Shown in pieces: positions 26,526-33,668 of a stretch of 64,000 nucleotides of DNA. Location of the stretch: contig JBLNBZ010000045.1 of the NCBI GenBank assembly GCA_050260355.1, positions 20,096 through 84,095 on the forward strand, read 5' to 3'. A program made the position numbers and the translations under genes. Under the pieces are notes generated by a model. The model saw nothing but the letters and a program-made list of their open reading frames with translations, had not been told where the DNA came from and made no database searches. Positions within the stretch are counted from its first letter, which is position 1. Every line of letters starts with the position of its first letter. Origin of the DNA: CADEFX01 sp050260355 (GTDB taxonomy: Bacteria > Pseudomonadota > Alphaproteobacteria > Rhizobiales > Hyphomicrobiaceae).

Positions 26526-28844
26526 CTATGCCGTCGCCGCGTGCTCATAGATGTCCTCTTCTTGGGCGTTGTGGATGCGCACCAAAGCCTCGATCGCCTC
26601 GATGACACGTTGCGCATCCCGAACGAGATAGCGATCAGCGTCCGTTGGCGCCAAGGCGGTCGCCAGACGGTCGAGCAGGCGTGCCAGATGCATGATCTCC
26701 CGGTGCGCCCGACTCATGGCCCCGAGCCCGTGTCCGTCGCTCAGGAACTTGGCCAATCGCGGATAGACATTGCTTTCGTCCGAGCGTTCGTGCTCTACGA
26801 CCTCGCGTATGACGCGGTTCGCCTCTGCAATCAGGACCACCGCGTCCGGTGGGTCGGCATCATCGAGCGCATCGGCGATCTCACGTAGCCGGTTGAGCCT
26901 CCCTTCCAGCTGCTCGTGCTCCTGCCGCAGAGCCACGGCTGTCGACGGCGGCATCGGCGCGCGCCCCCATTGATAACCCGGCGCCAGGGCTCTCAGCGCA
27001 TTGAGGATGACAGCGACATCGATCACTTCCTGGATGAGGGCTCCGGCGACCGGCGAGATCCAGCCGAAGGCCGCAAATCCCATGGCCACGCCCGAAAGTG
27101 CCATGCCTACAACGATGCTCTGCACCGCAATCGCGCGGGCACGCTTGGAGATCACAACCGCGTCGGCGACCCTGTCGAGCCGGTCCACCAGAATGACCAC
27201 GTCGGCAGCCTCCGAGGAGGCAGTTGCGCCTCTGGAACCCAAGGCAATGCCGACGTTGGCCGCCGCAAGGGCGGGAGCATCGTTGATGCCATCGCCGACC
27301 ATCAGCGTGGGGCGAAGGCGCTGCTCGGTTGCGACGGCATCGACCTTGTCCGAGGGCACGCGCTCGGCAAGCACGGCGTCGAGATCGAGCGCAGCACCGA
27401 TCGTCTCGGCAGCATCCGCACGGTCGCCGGTGACCATGACGATTCGGGACACGCCCGCCCGCCGCAGCATCTGCACGGCCCGCGGCGTCTCCCGCCTCAA
27501 CTCATCACCGAGCAGAAGGGCTCCGATGGTGCGCCCGTCCACCGATACGAAGACGCTCAGCGCCGACCTCCACGACGCGCGCCGCAAGACGCGAACAGCC
27601 CAATCCTCGGGCTTGCCGGCGCCGTAGACCAGCTGATAGGAGCCGGCGCAGACCTTGCGCCCGCCAACGCGGCCCTCGATGCCCGAGCCCATCGTCTCAT
27701 GGATATTCTCCGGAACGTCCAGGGTAAGGCCCTTGGCCAACGCAGCCTCGACGATGGCCGCCGCCACCACGTGATGCGAGGCCTGCTCGAGCGAGCCTGC
27801 CAGCCGCAACACCTCCTCCGGCCTTGCACCGGGCGCTGCCTCAATGGCGATCAGGCGCGCCCCGCCCACGGTGAGGGTGCCGGTCTTGTCGAACATCACG
27901 GTGCGCGTGCGGGCCAGCGCTTCCAGCGGCCCGCCGCCCTTGATGAGGATGCCGTTCCGGGCCGCCTGCGATACGCCGGCGATGAAGGCGACCGGCGCCG
28001 CCAGGATCAGGGGACAAGGCGTTGCCGCCACCAGAACCGCGAGGCCTCGGATGGGGTCGCCCGACAGGACCCATGCCGCACCGGCGATGAGGAGCGTGAC
28101 AGGGAGAAGCAGAAGGGCATAGCGATCAGCCAGGCGAATGAACGGGGACTTCGCGGTCTGCGCAGCCGTGACCAGCCGTACGATCCCCGCATACGTGCTC
28201 TCGCCTGCGGTCGCGGAGGCGCGCATCTCGAAGGTCTCGCCGGCATTGACTGCACCGCTGCGCGCCCCCTCGCCCTTGCGCCGGTTGACCGGAATCGGTT
28301 CGCCCGTCAGCGCCGCCTCGTCGAGCATTGCCCCGTCGCTCGTGATCACGCCGTCGACGGGGACGATTTCACCGGCGCGAACCAGGATCGGATCCCCGAC
28401 GCCGATTGTCTCGATGGGGACGTCCTCCACTCCTCCCCCGTGCAGGCGGTGTGCGATCCTGGGGGCTCGATCGACAAGTGATTTGAGCTCGCGCTCGGCA
28501 TGGCCGACGGCAAAATCCTCGAGCGCATTGCCGCCCGCGTACATGACGGCCACCACGATGCCCGCCAGCGTCTCGCCGAGAAGGATCGCGGCGGACATGG
28601 AGATGAAGGCAATCGCATCAACGCCGACCCGGCCGGCCAGCACATCGCGGGTCATGGACACCAGCAGCCCTGCGGCGACTGGAACCGTGCCGATGCCCCA
28701 GATCCACTTCGCCGCCGGTCCGAAGCCAGAAGCCCAGGCAGCGACACCCATGGCAAGCGCGCCACTCGCTACGGCGATCAGCGCCCGCCGCCCGATCCGC
28801 TCAATGTCCGTCGAAGGCACACACGTACTCCGTCGGGCCCGCAC
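26526..28844 (-). CDS. P1B-5-type metal-transporting ATPase with C-terminal hemerythrin domain
   Basis: A 772-residue P-type ATPase. Landmarks: actuator LTGEPIP (residue 179), TM4 motif TPCPL (275) in place of the CPC of Cu/Zn pumps, phosphorylation site DKTGT (319), GDGINDAP (518) and QEVID (605) in a late helix. TPCP plus QExxD is the P1B-5 signature. Residues about 640-770 form a hemerythrin-like bundle with ligands in HEQLE, VEHERSDESNVYP, AHREIMH, IHNAQEEDIYEH. Known P1B-5 pumps (for example Nia of Sinorhizobium) move Ni and Fe. There is no N-terminal metal domain. GTG 28844 is given; GTG 28820 behind GGAG is also possible. It leads a likely operon with the small protein, hpf and a cytochrome. 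Confidence 0.9.
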   Translation of the reverse strand: MRARRSTCVPSTDIERIGRRALIAVASGALAMGVAAWASGFGPAAKWIWGIGTVPVAAGLLVSMTRDVLAGRVGVDAIAFISMSAAILLGETLAGIVVAVMYAGGNALEDFAVGHAERELKSLVDRAPRIAHRLHGGGVEDVPIETIGVGDPILVRAGEIVPVDGVITSDGAMLDEAALTGEPIPVNRRKGEGARSGAVNAGETFEMRASATAGESTYAGIVRLVTAAQTAKSPFIRLADRYALLLLPVTLLIAGAAWVLSGDPIRGLAVLVAATPCPLILAAPVAFIAGVSQAARNGILIKGGGPLEALARTRTVMFDKTGTLTVGGARLIAIEAAPGARPEEVLRLAGSLEQASHHVVAAAIVEAALAKGLTLDVPENIHETMGSGIEGRVGGRKVCAGSYQLVYGAGKPEDWAVRVLRRASWRSALSVFVSVDGRTIGALLLGDELRRETPRAVQMLRRAGVSRIVMVTGDRADAAETIGAALDLDAVLAERVPSDKVDAVATEQRLRPTLMVGDGINDAPALAAANVGIALGSRGATASSEAADVVILVDRLDRVADAVVISKRARAIAVQSIVVGMALSGVAMGFAAFGWISPVAGALIQEVIDVAVILNALRALAPGYQWGRAPMPPSTAVALRQEHEQLEGRLNRLREIADALDDADPPDAVVLIAEANRVIREVVEHERSDESNVYPRLAKFLSDGHGLGAMSRAHREIMHLARLLDRLATALAPTDADRYLVRDAQRVIEAIEALVRIHNAQEEDIYEHAATA

Positions 28845-28879
28845 CGTTCATATGCTCCAGGGCGGCGAGGCTGAGTACA

Positions 28880-28893
28880 TTGATCCAGCGCAA
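28880..28893. promoter_or_regulatory. FixK/FNR-type box in the metal ATPase / cytochrome divergent region
   Basis: TTGATCCAGCGCAA has the left half TTGAT of the FNR/FixK box and TTG-N8-CAA spacing; it fits the broader FixK2 pattern TTG(A/C)-N6-(T/G)CAA. It lies 36 bases ahead of the ATPase start on one side and 142 ahead of the cytochrome start on the other. Confidence 0.55.
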
Positions 28894-29035
28894 TGCAACA
28901 AACTCCCCTCTCGAGAAGCTGCGCCAGAATCGCACCAATGGGAGGCTGGCGATGCACGCCATGAGATTTGCGAGGTGGTCTCTGCCACCAGAGCACTCGG
29001 GTTTACTGCAACGCCAATCGACAGAGGGGGCAAGG

Positions 29036-29368
29036 ATGCCGAAGCGCCTGATGTCAAGAGCGACAGCCGCGGCAATGCTCCTCGTAGCCGCGACCGCTTC
29101 GACCTACGCCCAGACGGACGCTTCGGTGCTTCGTGGAAAAGACATTGCAGAGCAAACATGCGCGGGATGCCATGCCATCGAAACAAACGAGGCTCGACCA
29201 TACGGAGCGGTCCTTGTGCCGAGCTTCAGAACGATTGCAGGCGGGCCGCGTGGGACAACGGAAAGGCTCAAGGCCATCATCACCACTCCGACACACCCGA
29301 TGCCCGCCATCCCTCTTACGCAGACCGAGATCAACGACGTGGCGGCCTACATGAGCTCGCTCAAATGA
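29036..29368 (+). CDS. Small c-type cytochrome (mini cytochrome 3)
   Basis: A 110-residue protein with signal peptide (MSRATAAAMLLVAATASTYA), haem motif CAGCH, VPSFRTIAGGPRGTTERL, Met in THPMPAIPL and the end VAAYMSSLK, the same plan as the two other mini cytochromes. GAGGGGG precedes ATG 29036; upstream in-frame codons belong to the intergenic region. It is divergent from the P1B-5 ATPase and is followed after 138 bases by the universal stress gene. Confidence 0.87.
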   Translation: MPKRLMSRATAAAMLLVAATASTYAQTDASVLRGKDIAEQTCAGCHAIETNEARPYGAVLVPSFRTIAGGPRGTTERLKAIITTPTHPMPAIPLTQTEINDVAAYMSSLK

Positions 29369-29429
29369 TGTTCTCATGATCACATTCAGACGATGCATGC
29401 ATCCGAACATCAAGGCGCTGCCTGGGCCT

Positions 29430-29443
29430 TTGATCTCGATCAA
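29430..29443. promoter_or_regulatory. Perfect FNR/FixK box upstream of the universal stress gene
   Basis: TTGATCTCGATCAA is an exact TTGAT-N4-ATCAA palindrome, centred about 70 bases ahead of the start at 29507. This position fits activation by an FNR/FixK/Anr-type protein under low oxygen. Confidence 0.8.
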
Positions 29444-29506
29444 CGAAGCGATCGCTTGCAGCGGCTAGACGCGACCGGTGTCCTCCGCCAACTCTCGAGG
29501 CTCGTC

Positions 29507-30349
29507 ATGAGCTACAAGACCATCCTCGTACACTGCAATGACACTCACCGAGTGCGCGGCTTGCTGGCGCCGGCGGTGGCACTGGCCGACAAGTTTCAAG
29601 CCCATTTGGTTGGGCTCTCCGTTGTGCCTCCGGTCTCGGTTATCGCAAACGGCGCATTCGGGGCCCCGCCCCTCATCGTCGATGCGCAGTGCCGGCTTTA
29701 TCGTGAGCAGAATCCGGCACTGCGGGGTGCGTTCGACGATATGACCCGCGGCAAGGCGTTCTCGACGGAGTGGCGGGACGTGGATGCCGGCTCGTTCGGT
29801 GTCATAGAGGTCGTGCTCGAGCATGGTCGTACAGCCGACCTCATCGTTGCCAGCCAGACCGACCCCAACGCGCCCGCGAGCGAGTGGCTGGACATTGCCG
29901 ATCGGCTGGCGCTTGAAAGCGGACGCCCGGTTCTCATTGTTCCCAACGCGGAGACGCCGGATCGCGTTGGCACGAGAGTTCTGGTCGCCTGGAACGGTCG
30001 CCGCGAGGCCGCGCGAGCGGTATTCGATGCATTGCCGATCCTGAAAGACAGCGCGTCGACAAAGGTCGTCTGGGTCAACCCGCAATCCGAAGGCGAGGCG
30101 ACCCGATTGCTGCCTGCCAACGATATCTGCGTCGCTTTGGCCCGGCACGGTGTGAAGTGCGACCGGACCAAGCAGCTTTCGTCGGAGTTGGACGCGGGCG
30201 AGACCTTGATGGCGTGCGCGAAGGATTTCGGCGCCGATTTGATTGTGATGGGATGCTACGGGCACTCCCGCTTGCGGGAATTCGTTTTCGGCGGCGCCAG
30301 CCGCTACTTCCTCAACAAGGCATCGATACCTGTATTGATGTCACATTGA
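29507..30349 (+). CDS. Universal stress protein, tandem UspA domains
   Basis: A 280-residue protein. The N-terminal half starts MSYKTILVHCNDTHRVRGLL, the usual Usp beginning but without the full nucleotide motif. The C-terminal half (from about residue 155, RVLVAWNGRREAARAV) ends GADLIVMGCYGHSRLREFVF followed by GGASR, the G-x2-G-x9-G-(S/T)-type ATP-binding loop. Start 29507 is the family start. The perfect FNR/FixK box upstream suggests induction under low oxygen. Confidence 0.9.
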   Translation: MSYKTILVHCNDTHRVRGLLAPAVALADKFQAHLVGLSVVPPVSVIANGAFGAPPLIVDAQCRLYREQNPALRGAFDDMTRGKAFSTEWRDVDAGSFGVIEVVLEHGRTADLIVASQTDPNAPASEWLDIADRLALESGRPVLIVPNAETPDRVGTRVLVAWNGRREAARAVFDALPILKDSASTKVVWVNPQSEGEATRLLPANDICVALARHGVKCDRTKQLSSELDAGETLMACAKDFGADLIVMGCYGHSRLREFVFGGASRYFLNKASIPVLMSH

Positions 30350-30376
30350 TACGACTTGAGTGGAGCATCGCCAGCC

Positions 30377-31543
30377 CTATCCGCCGGTGGTCTTCCTCGG
30401 GACGAGAGGTTTCGGCGCTGCCTGTTGGCTGATCGCGTGCGCGACCCAAGCCACGAGCTCCGGCCCGGCTCTTGCGAAGGCTTGATCAAGGGCCGCAACG
30501 GCCGCCGCCGCCTCTGCCGACTTGGCTGGGGAGGACGCACGAAAAACGCTCGTTGCAACAATCCGCCCATTGCTGTCGATGATCTTGCCGCCGAATTCGA
30601 CCTCGGCAACCGGGCCTGGCGCGATCTGGAACTTGCGGATGTCGATGACGAGCTGGAAATCGGGGGTCAGCGCCTCCATCGGCCGGCTCACCCCCGCAAA
30701 GGACTTGCTGTCCTCGAGGCTGCGAATGATCTTTATCTGCAGCAGCCGCGGCAGCGAATCGCTCCACTGGACATCAGGCAGGGCCGAGATCGCGCCGTCC
30801 GCCGACGCAACCTGAACTTTCTCGCTGTCGAGCGTCGTCAGGGCTGTGGGATCGGAGACCACAAGCTGCGCGGCCGACACCCTGTCCATGGCATCAGGTG
30901 CGCGAGGCACGCTGAGGTCGAATATCGCCACCCGCGCCCTGGCCGCGGCACCGCCTGTCATGCGTTCCAGACCTGCCGCAATTCCGTCGATCCGGTCGGA
31001 GTTGCGTGCGAGCGCGGCTGCGAAGGTGTCGAGATTGGCAACCATGCTGCGCAGGGGCTGTGCGTTCTCCGACAGGACGGTGTCCAACCGGCGGAGCACG
31101 TCGCGTGCGGCTTGCGACATGCTCTGGCCGGCGTCGGGTCCGGCGATGAGAAGGGGCAGCTCGCCCTTCGCCGCGGCGATCGGCGCCGTCGAGCTGCCTC
31201 CGGTAAGTGCGATCACGGGCGAGCCTGTCAGTCCCTGAAAGTCGATCCCGACCTGCGTATCGGCGCGCACCGGAACATTGCGTTCGATGGCGATTGAAGC
31301 CTGCACGTGGCGGGGTCTGGCAGGATCGAGCTCCAGGGCCGTCACCTCGCCCACGCGAATACCGTTGAACAGAACCGCCGATCCCCGGAGCAGTCCCGAC
31401 ACGGAATTCTCGAAGGAGATGCGATACACCGCCCGCTCCCCCAGTCCACCGGCGTTGTTGAGCCAGTAGACGAAGCCGAAACCCAGGATCATGACCGCCA
31501 AGGTGAAAGCGCCCATCTGGACATAGCGCGCGCGAATTTCCAT
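30377..31543 (-). CDS. mlaD: MCE (MlaD-like) protein fused to a PqiC/ABC-auxiliary lipoprotein-like domain
   Basis: A 388-residue periplasmic protein with one N-terminal membrane anchor (GAFTLAVMILGFGFVYWL). Residues about 40-120 are an MCE domain (GLLRGSAVLFNGIRVGEVTA, DFQGLTGSPVIALTGG). A helical linker with Asn/Leu repeats follows. Residues about 225-370 resemble the separate ABC-transport auxiliary (DUF330/PqiC) component (VQWSDSLPRLLQIKIIRSLE, SRPMEALTPDFQLVIDIRKF). It makes the periplasmic lipid channel of an Mla-type system. It is the last gene of the mlaE-mlaF-mlaD order, three bases after mlaF. Confidence 0.88.
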   Translation of the reverse strand: MEIRARYVQMGAFTLAVMILGFGFVYWLNNAGGLGERAVYRISFENSVSGLLRGSAVLFNGIRVGEVTALELDPARPRHVQASIAIERNVPVRADTQVGIDFQGLTGSPVIALTGGSSTAPIAAAKGELPLLIAGPDAGQSMSQAARDVLRRLDTVLSENAQPLRSMVANLDTFAAALARNSDRIDGIAAGLERMTGGAAARARVAIFDLSVPRAPDAMDRVSAAQLVVSDPTALTTLDSEKVQVASADGAISALPDVQWSDSLPRLLQIKIIRSLEDSKSFAGVSRPMEALTPDFQLVIDIRKFQIAPGPVAEVEFGGKIIDSNGRIVATSVFRASSPAKSAEAAAAVAALDQAFARAGPELVAWVAHAISQQAAPKPLVPRKTTGG

Positions 31544-31546
31544 GAC

Positions 31547-32338
31547 TCAGGTCCCTATTGGCGAAAGGTCGCGGATCAATGCGTGGCTGCGCTTGCCTTG
31601 AAAGTAAGCCTGCATCCAGGGATGTGTTGAAAGGAGCATGTCCGATATCGGGCCGATCGCAATGATCTTGCCGTCGGCGAGCGCAGCGACGCGATCGCAG
31701 ACCGTATCGAGGCTCTCCAGATCATGGGTGACCATGAACACGGTAAGCCCCAGCGTCTGCTGCAATGTCCTGATTAGCTCGTCGAAGTCGCCAGCGGCGA
31801 TCGGATCGAGGCCTGATGTCGGCTCATCCAGGAAAACGAGCTCGGGATCGAGCGCCAGCGCCCGTGCCAGTGCGACGCGCTTGGTCATGCCGCCTGACAG
31901 CTCCGAGGGAAGCTTGTCACCATCGCTGGCAGTCAGACCCACCATCTCGAGCTTTGCCAGCGCGATCTCCGCTAGAAGCCGCTCCGACAGACTGAGATGC
32001 TCGCGCATCGGAAACTGAACGTTCTGAAGCGCCGTCAGCGACGAGAACAGGGCCCCCTGCTGAAACAGGACGCCCCACCGGCGCTCCAGGGCGCGCCTTT
32101 CTTCGTCGTTGGCCTGCCCGAGATCGACGCCTAGCACCTCGACCGTGCCTTGGCGTTTCGGCAGGAGGCCAATGATGGTGCGCAGGAGCACGGACTTGCC
32201 GCTGCCCGAGCCACCGACGAAGCCGAGGATTTCGCCGCGGCGCACGTCCAATGCCAGATGGTCCAGAACGACATGGTCTCCGAACGCTACGACGAGATCG
32301 CGCACGCGGATCGCTGGCTTGTCGTCCGGGGCGGTCAT
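31547..32338 (-). CDS. mlaF: Mla-type ABC transporter ATP-binding protein
   Basis: A 263-residue ATPase: Walker A GGSGSGKS, signature LSGGMTKRVALARAL, Walker B LVFLDEPTSGLDP, and switch His in VTHDL. The sequence LSGGM(T/R)KR is typical of MlaF-class proteins. Start 32338 follows the family pattern and lies five bases after the permease stop. With the permease and MCE protein it moves phospholipid between the membranes. Confidence 0.93.
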   Translation of the reverse strand: MTAPDDKPAIRVRDLVVAFGDHVVLDHLALDVRRGEILGFVGGSGSGKSVLLRTIIGLLPKRQGTVEVLGVDLGQANDEERRALERRWGVLFQQGALFSSLTALQNVQFPMREHLSLSERLLAEIALAKLEMVGLTASDGDKLPSELSGGMTKRVALARALALDPELVFLDEPTSGLDPIAAGDFDELIRTLQQTLGLTVFMVTHDLESLDTVCDRVAALADGKIIAIGPISDMLLSTHPWMQAYFQGKRSHALIRDLSPIGT

Positions 32339-32343
32339 CGACG

Positions 32344-33594
32344 TCACATTCCAATGGAGGCGAAGAAGATGGCGAACAGTCCGTCGAGCACGATCACCAG
32401 GAAGATCGATTTTACCACGGATGTCGTGGTCTGCAGCCCGAGCGACTCCGCACTGCCTTTCACCTTGAGGCCCTCGGAGCAGGCGACGACGCCAATCGCG
32501 AGCGCCATGAATGGCGCCTTGATCATGCCGACCTTGAAGTGCGTGATGGAGATTGCTTCCCTGAGACGCGTCACGAAAATTTCCGGACTCATCCCACCGT
32601 ACAACCACGCCACGAGGCCGCCGCCATAGAGTGCCGCCAGAGATCCAAGGAACGTCAGCAACGGCAGCGCCACGACCAGTGCGACGACGCGCGGAAGAAT
32701 GAGGACATGCACGGGATCGAGCCCCATGGTGCGCAAAGCATCGATCTCTTCGCGCATCTTCATGGAGCCTAGCTCCGCGGTGTAGGAGCTGCCCGACCGG
32801 CCGGCGACCATGATGGCGACGATCAGCACGCCGATCTCGCGCAGCACCAGAATGCCCACCATGTCCACCACGTATTCGTCGGCGCCGAACTTGCGGAAAT
32901 GGAAGAAGCCTTGCTGGGCAATGATGCCTCCGATCAGAACCGTGATCAGAAGGATGATGGGCACAGCCTGCCAGCCGACGCGGTCCAGGTGGTGCACGGC
33001 AGAGGTCAGTCGGAAGCTTCGCGGCCGCCGCAGCACGCCGATGACCGCGTACCCCAGGGCACCCGTCATGTTCGCGAATACGAGCAGATCGCGGCCGATA
33101 TCGGCGACAACACGTCCCACAGACTCCAAGACGCGCAAAACGGCGCTTTCAGCCTTCTTGGTCTCGGCGGCCTCGCGGTTGGCACGATGCACTTCCTCGA
33201 GAAGACCTCGATATCGGTCGGCCAGCCCGAGGACCCGGACGTCTTGTCCGTGCGTCTGGCAGGCGCGTGTCAGACGCTCCAGCAGCCACGCTCCGTAGGT
33301 GTCGAATTCCTCGATGCCGCGCATATTGATGGCGGCGACGCGCATAGAGGCGGAATCGCTGCCGATGGCGTCGACCAGCCGCTCCAGCTCGGAGGCATGT
33401 GGCGCAGTCCAGGATCCCGCCGCCGCCAGCTCCAGCTGTCCGTCACGCACGGCGCTGCTCAGTAGTGGCCTGAGGGTCAAGAGTTCCTCCGCGGGCAACC
33501 CCATGCGCAAAGCGGACAGCTCGGCACCGCATCGGACATGTGGTCCGCGGGTGCGAAAACGTCTTTGATCTTCGTCAATCGGCGCGCCGACCAA
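32344..33594 (-). CDS. mlaE: Mla-type ABC permease with N-terminal STAS domain
   Basis: A 416-residue protein. Residues about 45-150 resemble a STAS domain (VDAIGSDSASMRVAAINMRG), the MlaB-like part here joined to the permease. The MlaE permease follows (VPIILLITVLIGGIIAQQGF, AGRSGSSYTAELGSMKMREE, IDALRTMGLDPVHVLILPR). The listed start is TTG 33594; ATG 33504 is an alternative without a good ribosome site. It is first in the operon. STAS-permease fusion replaces a separate mlaB gene. Confidence 0.88.
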   Translation of the reverse strand: MVGAPIDEDQRRFRTRGPHVRCGAELSALRMGLPAEELLTLRPLLSSAVRDGQLELAAAGSWTAPHASELERLVDAIGSDSASMRVAAINMRGIEEFDTYGAWLLERLTRACQTHGQDVRVLGLADRYRGLLEEVHRANREAAETKKAESAVLRVLESVGRVVADIGRDLLVFANMTGALGYAVIGVLRRPRSFRLTSAVHHLDRVGWQAVPIILLITVLIGGIIAQQGFFHFRKFGADEYVVDMVGILVLREIGVLIVAIMVAGRSGSSYTAELGSMKMREEIDALRTMGLDPVHVLILPRVVALVVALPLLTFLGSLAALYGGGLVAWLYGGMSPEIFVTRLREAISITHFKVGMIKAPFMALAIGVVACSEGLKVKGSAESLGLQTTTSVVKSIFLVIVLDGLFAIFFASIGM

Positions 33595-33668
33595 GGATGC
33601 TCAGGGAAGTCGCAGGTGAGCGCTGAAGGTCGATATCTCGCGAGAAGCAGTGAAGCAAAGCTCTGACG

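Noticed and set aside
26916..28481. Long plus-strand frame opposite the metal ATPase
   Set aside because: Antisense shadow; the ATPase motifs on the minus strand are unambiguous.
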